Positions 1 to 10,617 of a DNA stretch of 64,000 bases are shown one piece after another. The notes beneath the pieces were generated by a model, which saw nothing but the letters and a program-made list of their open reading frames with translations, was not told where the DNA came from and ran no database searches. The translations under genes were made by a program, and so were the position numbers. Numbering within the stretch: position 1 is the first letter of the stretch; each line of letters starts with the position of its first letter. Origin of the DNA: Epiperipatus broadwayi (lineage: Eukaryota > Onychophora > Udeonychophora > Euonychophora > Peripatidae); assembly GCA_028023455.1 (NCBI GenBank), contig JAQFVV010012398.1:7836682-7900681 (forward strand), written 5' to 3'.

Positions 1-340
1 GCTAATATACTTCATATTTCATAAAAGAATCAGATGTTTAATACATAATTTTACCATTATCATCATTTCCAACCATTTTTGATCCATTGCGTGATGAAGG
101 TCTCTCCATGTTCAATTTGATTTCTCTGATCCAGTGTCTTTTTTCTCCACATTACAGCAACAAACATTTATTTTATCTATCCCACGTATCGATTTAAGTA
201 CCTTACAATCTCTTGAAATTCAAATTAATGTACCATTTCAATCTCTTAATTCAAAAATACATGCCTGACCTGTTACCCTTTTGAGCCCTTTTTGTTATTT
301 TAAAATTAAATCTTTCCATATTTAGTTAAATGGTCGAAGA

Positions 341-665
341 CAGGGGTAGTCACTTTTTATACTTACCGCCCACTTTTGTATCTCTGCTAGTAATAAAATT
401 TTCTAACCGCCCACCGGTTCCACAGTAATGGGATTTATAAAATTTATAAAGCAGACTTACAGCAAGCTAAAGCATATAATAATAATTACTTATCAAATAC
501 TTTATGTTGGATTTTTGCTAAGTTTGGCAGAATAAATCTCTATGATAGTTTTTTTAAAAAGTCAAAAATTTTTTTAAAAAAAAGTGCTTCAGTATTGGAC
601 AAAATCCCTACCGCCCACCATGAAGGCTGGAACGTGGGCAGTAGGGATCACGTTGACTACCACTG
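341..665. mobile_element. hAT-type MITE with 8-bp target duplication
   Basis: A 325-bp non-coding element. It starts CAGGGGTAGTCA and ends with the inverse of CAGTGGTAGTCA (11 of 12 match). The flanking octamers are GTCGAAGA (333-340) and GTCTAAGG (666-673), an 8-bp duplication with two later changes. The same octamer position is uninterrupted in the related LINE copy near 61,978. The CAGGGGT-type end and 8-bp duplication are the hallmark of hAT transposons. There is no transposase, so it is non-autonomous. Subterminal repeats of a CCGCCCAC word occur near both ends (about 366, 408 and 610). Confidence 0.85.
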
Positions 666-1008
666 GTCTAAGGTCTTTATAATGCTTTTTTGTTAAGTGT
701 CCAAGTCACAGATCCACAAATAAGAATGGGTAAGATACATATAAAAAAAAACCTTTTTCTTTCAAACACATAGGCAAATATTTTTAATACTAATTTATTT
801 TTACCAAAAGCATTCCAACTAAGTTTAATTCTATGATTAATTTTGTATATTACAGTTCTATCTGCATTAATATTCTGACCGAATATTTGTAATTACTATT
901 TTCTTCTAATTTATAATTATTAATTTGTATTTTATTCTTTTGAAAAATTCCATTGAACTGTATTTTAGACTTTTTAATATTTGTCTTTATTTCTACTTTT
1001 TTTACCTT

Positions 1009-3115
1009 TATATACTCCAAAAACATGAACTGAGTCAAGTCACTATGATATGGTATAAAGATGGGTACAATATGATTTACTAGGACCAAGACAGCTTTCA
1101 ATGAATTCTCTCCAGAATAATAATGCAGAAAAAATGAACTACACCATTAACAAAGTGAATATAAAAAAGTGAGAAAATATACAAATTATTGTTGTGAGAA
1201 ATGTAAATATAGAAATGTCAGATGTTTGCTTTTTTTGATACAGGGAAGCAAGACACTTTCCTGTAGATTGAATGCAAGTCACTTGCAATAACCCATGTTT
1301 TCTTGAATTTTCTCTTTTGATCATCCCACTCTGGGAAAATGGTCTTGATGTTAGATAGAGGAAAAAATTTGTCCTGTAGCAAGCTCATGATTAAAAAAAA
1401 TTGACTTGGGTTCATAGTTTTGTTTTGCCTTTTTATACAGATAGCTGTGCTGAGCAATTCTGCTCAAGATTTTTTGCTTTATAACATATTTGGGAAGCAT
1501 GTTTAAGTGGAGTTGTAGCTTTGAGGTTGTTGAACAGATTTTTAATAGAAGGAAGTGATATAAAAGCAATTTGAATGATATCTGTGCAAATTTTCCAAAG
1601 TCTTGTTGAAATATTAGGAATGTAAAAGGGACTAATCCATGACTTGGGCAGAAAGTCATTGATAAGGGTTTTGTTAATATTCATATATTTTTTTACTATA
1701 TTAATTAATATAGAATGATGGTACCAATGTCCATAAGATCTTTAATGTATTCTTCAATGTTAGATTTTCTATTAGCCCCATATTTAAACAGTTTTTTGTT
1801 TCTGTGTAAAAATCTCTTTAGCCTTGCCATTTTGTGTTTAAATGGAAAATTAGATTTGGGGTGGATAGCTCCTCTGACTTGAATTGGTTTTGCAATCATT
1901 TTATAGTCAAGCAAAGATTTTTTTCTTTGAATGTATAAATTCAAACAATTTATGGCTTCATATTTATTTTCCACTTCCACAGTCCATTCAAGCAGAGATT
2001 CTTTATTAAGTTCTGCAAAAATATTATCAGTTTTGTCTTTGGCTTCTCATATAAATATGTCATATATGAATCTAATGTTTGTATCATTTATTGAAAGGAC
2101 TAAATATTTAGGAAGAATTATGTTTTCTAATTTAGAAAGTACTAAACTGCTAATGATTCCACTGAGGAAACCCCATGGGCCATCCCACATCACTTTATAA
2201 TACTCCCTTTTAACACAAGCTATTATTTTATTGTTAATCCACTTCAATACATGAAGAATAAAATCTTTTTCTGGTTATAATTATTTTGCAGCAAGACTTC
2301 ATGAATGCATGCAATAGAAATGTCTCTAGGCACTGAACCATAAATAGCTTTTATATCCAAATGGATAGAGCAAGGTAGTCATTATTTTTTTTTACACACT
2401 TGTAGGAAGACTTAATTGAATAAGAGCTGAACCCAAAGTCATTAATTAACAATTGGTTATTAATTTAGTAGTTTTAAAATAATAAACTCCAGTAAAATCT
2501 ATTATTAGTCTTAATGGAAAGCCTTCTGTAGAAAACTTAATGGTTGCAAACAAATTATGTGGCATTGCTGATGATGGATACATAGCAAAATATTTAGCAC
2601 ATGTATAAGCCTTATTGTAGAATTTGTATAAACTAGCAGAGATATATCTTTACACATTTTAGCATTATATGATATAATGTTTATGAATTTTAAGTTTGCA
2701 ATTTGTGCATTTATTTTTAAATTCAAATCATTGCTACTTACAAGGACTAATCTATTGCCTTTGTCTTAATATGCTTACAAAATTGTTTGATTTCCACTGT
2801 CTTTCCAACCCAATTGCTATTTGTTTTATTAAAATTATGAAAATTGAGCAATCTAATGGTTCTCTCAATTATTTCATCTTTAGCTGCCAAGTGATCAAAA
2901 TTTGCTTCGATGTCCACGATTATCAGAAGTAATATAAAGATCTTATGTGATTTCAGAAAGTTGCTACCTGGTACATATAAATGTTTTTTTATTTTTCTAT
3001 TTTTGTAAAAATGTCTAACATTCTTTACATAGTCACTATACAACACATATTTCTTCAAATGAGCTATATGAAATAATACTAAAGAAGAAAATATTTCTCA
3101 ATGAATCAACTGGTT
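1009..3115 (-). mobile_element. Penelope-like element (RT plus linker/endonuclease region), minus strand, inserted in the RTE LINE
   Basis: Minus-strand coding remnants in several frames. The part near 2,050-2,250 shows a degraded RT palm: a PWGFLSGIISSLVL stretch (family form MGSPLSGIISSLVLE) and RFIYDIF in place of R(Y/F)xDD. The part near 1,700-1,980 shows the thumb signature NCLNLYI...HPKSNFPFKHKMARLKRFL. The part near 1,430-1,680 shows PFYIPNIS...LWKIC...ASQICYKAKN, the linker that precedes the GIY-YIG endonuclease in PLEs. A downstream ATGQIF...SCFP segment lies at 1,220-1,400. Multiple frameshifts and stops make it dead. Both sides are the same RTE LINE, so this element inserted second. 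The exact edges are uncertain by about 15 bp. Confidence 0.78.
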
Positions 3116-4166
3116 GGTGAGAGTTATATAATAATTCTTGTAACATTTACTTAAGCATTATTTGCCAGTCATATCATTTGCAAAATCTAATTGATCTCAG
3201 TATATTATTATTTACTTAGCTTTCCATTTTCATCTACAAAATAATTCTATAAAGGTCTGTAAAATGTTTTGGTAATATAAAATCATTTCTTTTTATCAAT
3301 GCTGATATTCTTAGTGAACTCATGTAATCTAATAACTGCTGTCATTTTTCAGAACATAACAATATGCCAGATTTGTATGATGATGTACCAAAGTTTAATA
3401 CTTGTAGAAATGATTATAGAATTAAATTTGTTTTGTAATCTATAAATTTAAAATATAATGGCAACTCACACTTGTTGATACTTTCTATAACTTTTCTCAA
3501 TATATAGAGCTATTCACAGTGCTAAAACTACTTTCAAATTCAACTTGATATTTTGATTGATTTAAATTCAAAGTTTACTTTAGATGAATTATTATAATTA
3601 TCTTGGTAAAGATTTTGTATAGAATGAGACTGATATGTATGTAATTTCTATGATCTTCTTTATCATCTTTCCTAGAAATTAGTATTACTACTGCATTATT
3701 CCAATTATCTGATACATCTTTATCATTTAGATATTTGATATATAACTTAGCCAATTTTTTTTTTTTTTATTTCTACACTCTTTTTTACACATCAATAATA
3801 ATTCCATAGTTTCCTGGAGTTTTTTCTCTTGTTCTTGATTTAACTTAATTGTATTTAAAGCACTTGACAATTGTAATTGTAGTGGTTATAAATTTTTTTG
3901 TTCTTATATAATTCTTTATTTTATTTTCACATAATTCACGATGTCCTCTTCTAATTAAGAATGATACCGTTTTTTCTTTCCTATTAATGCTAAGATCTTA
4001 TTTTATATTTTTGAATACAACTTTAATGTATTTTCGATCAGACCAGATTAGAGAATAGTGCGATTAATTATTTATATTAATATGATATTGAGATATAATA
4101 AAAAGCTTAAATGTAGATTATTGGAAAAAATATGATTTTCAATAAATAACCAGTAATGATGGACAA

Positions 4167-4238
4167 GCGTTGGTGGCCTAGCGGTTAGCATAGCTGCCTT
4201 CCAAGCAACAGGCCCGGGTTTGCTTCCTAGTCAACGCA
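4167..4238 (+). repeat. tRNA-Gly(TCC)-derived SINE head (pseudo-tRNA)
   Basis: A 72-nt sequence that reads as tRNA-Gly with anticodon TCC: acceptor GCGTTGG pairing with TCAACGC, box A TGGCCTAGCGG, anticodon loop CTTCCAA and a box B variant GGTTTGCTTCC. Damage: the anticodon stem has a mismatch (GCAA instead of GCAG), the D-arm is altered and the T-stem is broken (CCCGG against CCTAG). A second copy at 16,789 shares the same non-canonical GCCTAG sequence, and both are followed by an A/T-rich tail with an ATATATATA tract. That points to a retroposed SINE family rather than a working tRNA gene. A relaxed-scoring tRNA gene cannot be fully excluded. Confidence 0.72.
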
Positions 4239-6001
4239 TTTGACATATATATAAAAATTAGTAATGATGATAAATTATTTAGGAAAATAAATAAATAGAT
4301 GAAAGTGAATGATTGTGGCATATAATTTTGATTTTCTATTGTTTAAATTTATTATACAAAATCCCACAGTTAATGCAATATATTAATTACATTAAGAAAT
4401 ATTGCTCTAGTTAAGATTACATTAGCAAAAAAAAACATTTATTTTTAATCCACTACCTTCTGCAAATTGTTGTTTATTCAAAAAAAGAAAACGTTCTACA
4501 AGGACCTGACCTCTGCTGGTTTCATAATAAATTATAATTGAAATATTTCCGTTAGTGAATACATAATCACAAAGAAATATTTTTTAAATATTTGTCACTC
4601 TTCAAAACAAATTATAATATTTAGCTGTATATGTTTAGCAGTCTGTATTTTCAGGTATTTAAAATTTAATTATTAATATTTTATTAATCACAGTTTTTAA
4701 TAGTAATTCCCAATAATGGATAGATATGTATTGTTCATTATTAAATTAGAATACTGTATTAGTAAAAATAGAAGATACTGAAATAAACTGTTTGATTGGC
4801 TGCAAATTATAATTAAACTATGATCAAGATAATCAATTGTTATTCCTTTATTAGCTTACATTCTTGTTTTGATACTTTTATCAGACTGAAAGAGCTAAAC
4901 ATACATAAATAAAAATCTAAATTACATGAACATTAATTGATCATACTTTTAATGACTAAACATATTTAAAACTTATAATGTAACTCTAAAACTGAGGTAG
5001 TAAAATAAGTTATATTAAATAAGTAACAAAATTCATCATTGATGGCAATGAAATGTTATCACTTGATTATGATATGGTACTTATTTTTACTTATTAAATG
5101 GTTTTATTAACTTAACTAATTAAAAATAAATATTTTCTATTAAAATTTGAAATATTTAATATTTCATACATATTTTGTGAAAAAAATAAATGTGTAAAAG
5201 ATGGCTAGAAAATTAATTAAAAAGCCAATACATAAATATTTTTATATAGTAGACAATCACATGATATTTAAATTTAGAGTTTGTTTGTCCAGAGGGCATA
5301 TTTTTTATTTTCACATCTTATGGCAAAATTATAATTTTGTCAGATTTTTTTTTAGTTTTAACAATTTTCTAAAATAATATATAAATGTAACTAAAAATAA
5401 TAATAATAATATGTAAAAAAAAAAAAAGTTTTTTTAAGTAATGCTTATATGTAAATAGTCAATTAAAAATTACAAAATAACAAAGCAATCATCCTTGGTT
5501 AATTTTCCATTTTTGGAAAATATCAGAGATTTAAGAATCCAGACTTGTTATAAAACAATCGGAAATTGCAGGAATATTGTCATTTAGATAAAAATATTTG
5601 AGGCCTTTTTGATTTTTATGATTTATTTGAGCCTCACTTCTTTTATTTAAATGACAATTTTTCTGAAATTTCCAATTGTTGTATAAGAAGGCTAGATTCT
5701 TAAGATCTTTGATATTATTTTCCAAGAATCACAAATTAGCCAAGAGGTAGATTCCATTGTTATTTTGTATTTTTTAGTTGACTATTTACATAAAAGTATT
5801 ATTTTTCTTTTAAAAAGAAAACGTTTTTTCTATCTAATTTACAGCAGAGATCAGTACATGCCATGTGCAAAATTGAATATATAATGAAATCATTATATCA
5901 ACAATAAATGGATTTCTAAAAATTAATGTAGATAGTAGAAACTCTATGCTCACTATACCTTCAATATTCTGTACATAGTCAATATTTTATAACATATATA
6001 T
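4239..6001. other. AT-rich spacer, nothing recognised
   Basis: Low-complexity AT-rich DNA with short A and T runs. I find no splice-bounded exon, no retrotransposon signature and no structured RNA. The only open frame of note (5,531-5,725, minus, 64 codons) has no family likeness and is compatible with chance. Confidence 0.5.
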
Positions 6002-8226
6002 TGTAACGATCCGGAGAATGTGACTTCACGTAATCTGCACTATGGGGCGCCATCTAGGCATTTGAACCTACAAAAATTTATAAAGTAGGCAGATACGTAA
6101 GTCAAAAAAAAAAATTTTTTTTTAAATATTTTGGTTCCGGTCGTTAGCTCATGTCACTAGCTCAGGGAGTAGCAGAGATTTAATAATATCATATCTTATC
6201 TAATTAGATTTCAACATTAAAAAATAAATAAAATAAGCCACTGCCAGTAATTAGCATACAAACATTTATTTATGCACATATATATAAGATTTAAAATTAT
6301 TTTAGTATTAGTTTTACATTTTAACATTTAACATTATTTTTAACTTTGATTTTTGACTTTAATTTACATTTAATTACTATTATATTCTAATTTTACATTT
6401 TAATTAAGTTCGCACAGATAAATTTATGAAAGCTTGTTTATAATGTTGAATATAGATCGGTTACATAGATTTCACGGTCAAAAACATTTCAAAGTAAACA
6501 TAAACGATCAAAATACAAAATTATTGATTACTAACAATTGCGGAGGGAAATTTATATGTAACCCAATAGTATTCACCATAAGATACTTGCATTGTCACCA
6601 ATAACTTAAAAGACATCTGAATAAATACATTTTAGATACTCACCGTAAGGTATCATTATTTATCGATTGTCTATATATTTTGATCAAATATGAAAACCCA
6701 AAACATACTTAACCGATAACCAATCCATGCAAGCGTCTATAAACAACTTAAATTTAATGCATTTTTATTTAGGGTCAAGTATGAATAGACCCCATAGATT
6801 TGCATTTGAAAATAAAATATTCTGTCCCTATTTAACCTTAGGCTAAAATTCGCAGTCAAACTGGCATCAATCCATCTGATACATCGATGTATTCAATGTA
6901 ATACGGAATACGGCAGCACCAAAAAGATTAAGAGAAGATATTGACTCTCATTAGATAGGAATATTACTATCAGACAAGAAGAGCAATAAAAAAAAAACTC
7001 CATAGAAAGGAACTGCGCTCTGCGTCTTATAATTCCTTCCATAGGCAAAACGGGAGAGTGCGGCGTATATATAAACAATTCTGCCAGTAGCGAATCTCTG
7101 ACTACATCTACTAACTACATCAATATATCCAATCCATTGACCCAATTTAACAACGAAACAAATAACCTAAGATTACCCTCCCCTAATATAACTTTACAAA
7201 TCTATACAGCCATTCATGCCCGACTTATATTTAACATTGATATATTTTAATTTATCGGAAAACAGAAATCATAAATAAACCCAAAGAACAAAGTTAAATA
7301 AATGGAAATGATTTTAAATAAATAAATAACAAATACATCAAATAACATTATTAATGAAGAATTTAGTTTGGTCAGATAGGATTCTATTGCATTATTTACT
7401 AAAAAGTTTTAAAATTTAGAGTTCTTATTGTTTCAAGTGAATATAAAGTTCTTACGATTTTTAAAACGTCCAATTTTATCCGTTGCTTGCCATGAACGTG
7501 AATTCCCATGCCGTCCTAAAGAAGTTAATATTCTGAAGGCCGATTTATTTATCCATCCGGAGATTTTTGCTTTAACTAGTCCTCAATGTATAAAATGATA
7601 GTTCATTTCTCCTTTCATTAACAGCTGAAAGAATTGACAGTGTGTCTGTCAATTCCCTCACCTCCAACTCCGTACTACTACATATAGTCACATCGTAATA
7701 ATCAATTTCCAGTCACTGATTAATAATTTCCAAATTTTCCTTTTATACGTATTCGAAGGATTGACTTGGCATTATGTCATCGATGTGATGATCCTTTCGC
7801 TGAGGTCCGATTTCCCGATGGATTTCTTTCATTGGCTATTTGTTTCTATTGTTTTCCTATCTGTACCGATGTTTTTACATTTAAATGCCCAAGGCTGGTT
7901 TACATTTGACTAATTAAATTTATCATTTCCATTTCTGATTAATTAACCTGTTTTCCAAATCAAAGATATATTTAAAGATAAATTTAAAGATATAATTTTA
8001 TTTCCAAATCTTTTTAAAATTTAGTTTTAAAATACTTTTTCTTTAATAAAGTTTTATTTTAATAATTTTTCATTATCTGTGCGATTTAATATATAAGAGT
8101 TTAAGATGATATTTAATTTCAATTTTTAATTCTTAAAGAAAATTTTTAAATGCGAACTTTTTAATTTACTTTCATGTTTAATAAATAAATAAAAAAACAA
8201 TGTAATGAATGTCTGTGCTCGTTACA
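6002..8226. mobile_element. probable LTR or LTR-like block with TGTAACGA...TCGTTACA ends
   Basis: The block begins TGTAACGA and ends with its exact inverse TCGTTACA, so it also has the TG...CA ends typical of retrotransposon LTRs. Inside, the composition changes: CpG dinucleotides are clearly more frequent than in surrounding DNA and long homopolymers are fewer, suggesting a more recent or different origin. An AATAAATAAATAAA cluster near 8,180 could serve as the polyadenylation signal near an LTR 3' end. No pol, gag or transposase frame is visible. At 2.2 kb it would be a long solo LTR. A clear target duplication is not seen (TATAT on the left, TATCA on the right). A DNA transposon with 8-bp inverted ends is the alternative. 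Confidence 0.45.
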
Positions 8227-8610
8227 TATCAGTAAAGTTGCTTAAAAAAAAAATGATCAAAAAAAAAAATATTTTACTTAGGGTTAGTAATTACGGTACA
8301 CGACTAACAAAATTTACAAACATTCGGTTAGTATAAAGACTATATATAAAAAACATGTTTACTATCGCTTTCCTAAGGACCATTTACGTCTACGCCTCCT
8401 CCCCACAAGAGTTCTATTATTATTTTTTTTATAAGATGTTTATTAAAATAATTATAACTTGTGTACAGCAATGTTTGGATTCAAAACAAAAAGAAAAAAC
8501 TGAATTTGAAAGTGGTTTTAATATACTAACTCACATACAAGAATTTAAAATAGTTATTGAAAGGACAAATAAATATGAATTGTCATTATGCTTTGAATTT
8601 ATAAATTATA

Positions 8611-10175
8611 TTCATCAAAATATAAAATCACAAACCAATTTTCTTTAAAAAACTTGTTTTTTATTATTATGACTATATGAATTTTAATTTCAAGAGCAAC
8701 GTTTCGACTATTTACTTCCTTATAGTCTTTTTCAAGCCACTAAAATATACAAAAAATAATAAAACAAATAAAATAAAACATTATATAATCATTAAACTCT
8801 ACATATATTTCAAATCTTCTCAAAATAAAAAATTCTTTTTTAAAAAAAATCTTTTTTCCCTTTAAAGACATAAATTTAATATAAAACATTAGAACATTAC
8901 CTTCCTCTATTTAAAACAACCTACAATTTAAACTTCTATTTAAAACACTCTGTTTAAATTATATTTAGATAAAATACCTCAAAACCAGTCCCATCACCCA
9001 CAACAATCAATTAGTTTTTTTTTCTTTTATTCCTATATTGTTTAAATTCCCTACTATAAAAAATTTTTCCTTTTTTAAACTTACTTTATAATTAATTATT
9101 GTTTCTAAAAGTTCTATTTTTTTGCAAATGATGTGACTAGTTTTTATTTTTTATAAAATCAATTAGTTTTTTATTCATATATGGTTTAAATTCCTTAATA
9201 TAAAAATTTTCCTTTATAAATCTTTCTTTATAATTAATTACTGTTTCTAAAAAAGCTGATTAATGTTAATGAAAAAAATGATATGCTTGAAGCTATGAAA
9301 GGTGTATATATGATAAAATGTTTAGACTGCTGGAATGTTGGTAAAAGTGTTTCTTATATTGGAAATACAAAAAATAAGTTAAGAACAAGATTAAAACAAC
9401 ATTTATCTGATAAAAAATCTGCAATTTATTTTCATAAATGTAAATCTGGTCACATCAATTACAAAATAGAACTTTTAGAAACAGTAATTAATTATAAAGA
9501 AAGATTTTTAAAGGAAAATTTTTATATTAAGGAATTTAAACCATATATGAATAAAAAACTAATTGATTTTATAAAAAATAAAAACTAGTCACATCATTTG
9601 CAAAAAAATAGAACTTTTAGAAACAATAATTAATTATAAAGTAAGTTTAAAAAAGGAAAAAATTTTTATAGTAGGGAATTTAAACAATATAGGAATAAAA
9701 GAAAAAAAAACTAATTGATTGTTGTGGGTGATGGGACTGGTTTTGAGGTATTTTATCTAAATATAATTTAAACAGAGTGTTTTAAATAGAAGTTTAAATT
9801 GTAGGTTGTTTTAAATAGAGGAAGGTAATGTTCTAATGTTTTATATTAAATTTATGTCTTTAAAGGGAAAAAAGATTTTTTTTTAAAAAAAGAATTTTTT
9901 ATTTTGAGAAGATTTGAAATATATGTAGAGTTTAATGATTATATAATGTTTTATTTTATTTGTTTTATTATTTTTTGTATATTTTAGTGGCTTGAAAAAG
10001 ACTATAAGGAAGTAAATAGTCGAAACATTGCTCTTGAAATTAAAATTCATATAGTCATAATAATAAAAAACAAGTTTTTTAAAGAAAATTGGTTTGTGAT
10101 TTTATATTTTGATGAATATTGTTTATACTGACTATTTTTAAAAGAAAAAAGAAGTTCAAGATTAAAGGTTATGTT
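8611..10175 (+). mobile_element. Penelope-like element, palindromic, with target-site duplication
   Basis: Two long inverted arms, about 8,608-9,254 and 9,472-10,119, flank a 217-bp centre that holds the start of a GIY-YIG endonuclease frame. Arm identity is high by eye over 640 bp. Within each arm a 139-bp segment is tandemly duplicated (9,446-9,584 and 9,585-9,720, mirrored on the left). The insertion is bracketed by AATTTATAAATTATA at 8,596-8,610 and again at 10,176-10,190, in the middle of a LINE that resumes in register. PLEs are known to occur with inverted copies of their own terminal sequence. The right arm is the forward 3' end and the left arm the inverted copy. No RT domain is present, so the element is 5' truncated and non-autonomous. 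Confidence 0.85.
9283..9588 (+). CDS. GIY-YIG endonuclease domain of a Penelope-like element (partial)
   Basis: An open frame of 101 residues that is the C-terminal endonuclease of a PLE polyprotein. A GVYMIKC strand near residue 7, then SYIGNTKNKLRTRLKQH (residues 24-40) give the GIY-YIG core: the GVY and YIG tyrosines, the catalytic arginine of the helix and the following histidine. A terminal glutamate-containing helix (ERFLKENFYIKEFKP, residues 73-87) fits the family, where this enzyme nicks target DNA to prime reverse transcription. The frame begins at an internal methionine. The upstream RT is missing, so this is the tail of a truncated protein. Its last third lies in the palindrome's right arm. 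Relatively intact compared with other elements here, but there is no evidence of expression. Confidence 0.72.
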   Translation: MLEAMKGVYMIKCLDCWNVGKSVSYIGNTKNKLRTRLKQHLSDKKSAIYFHKCKSGHINYKIELLETVINYKERFLKENFYIKEFKPYMNKKLIDFIKNKN

Positions 10176-10408
10176 AATTTATAAATTATAAAAGATATTT
10201 GTTTCTATAAATATTTTTACTGTGATTAAAGCTTTGCACCAACAATATATAGACACTGAATATTGCCGAATTCTGAAAAATATTTATGAAAGTTAAAGAG
10301 CAGTTATTAAATTACTTGATAGACTAAGAAATTTTATTTTGACAAAGGTATATAATAGAGTCATTTATCTTGAAAAAAATTTACAGTAGTTTTATAAGTA
10401 TATTATGA

Positions 10409-10617
10409 TTTATCATATAATATTAAATCATCCATGCACTTTACTACTGTTACACAATGCTTTATTTACCACCTTCTTTTACAGTTTACAGTTTTGATTG
10501 CCCCTGCAATCTTCTTCAGAACTACAACATACTATAAACATATGAATATAAATATACATGAACATATAATTTACATTCTATATATACATCTTATAATCCT
10601 TTTAAATAAGAAAGAGT
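10409..10617 (-). mobile_element. 209-bp PLE-end-like insertion with 12-bp target duplication
   Basis: The insertion sits inside the RTE fragment and is bracketed by AGTATATTATGA at 10,397-10,408 and 10,618-10,629. On the minus strand it contains CTGAAGA, then a six-base-pair hairpin GATTGC-AGGG-GCAATC (loop given loosely), then AAAAC. This is the arrangement seen at the ends of the PLE copies at 8,611 and 49,434. No coding frame of note. It is best read as a solo PLE terminal repeat or a non-autonomous derivative. Confidence 0.65.

Larger units (their letters stand above)
55..4000 (-). mobile_element. RTE-type LINE, minus strand, decayed and nested
   Basis: Degenerate non-LTR retrotransposon in three pieces. 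Piece 55-332 is the 3' end (TGA-rich tail, then the coding end that matches the better copy at 45,850-46,030). Piece 674-1,008 matches the region around 45,240-45,500, between the YADD motif and the cysteine-containing C-terminal domain. Piece 3,115-4,000 matches the reverse transcriptase N-terminal half, including the degraded palm motif near 3,200 and the YRPISL-type region near 3,650. Order and strand of the pieces equal one minus-strand element interrupted twice. Many stops and shifts make it non-coding. The 5' end fades near 4,000, as expected for 5' truncation. Family assignment rests on similarity to the copy at 42,960-46,043. Confidence 0.8.

Noticed and set aside
4167-4238. Functional tRNA-Gly gene
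   Set aside because: T-stem and anticodon stem are mispaired and a sister copy shares its aberrations, which fits a SINE better.
5531-5725. 64-codon minus-strand frame
   Set aside because: Length is compatible with chance in this composition, and no motif or exon boundary was seen.
6893-7145. Two overlapping minus-strand frames in the LTR-like block
   Set aside because: Short and mutually exclusive frames, without pol, gag or transposase similarity.
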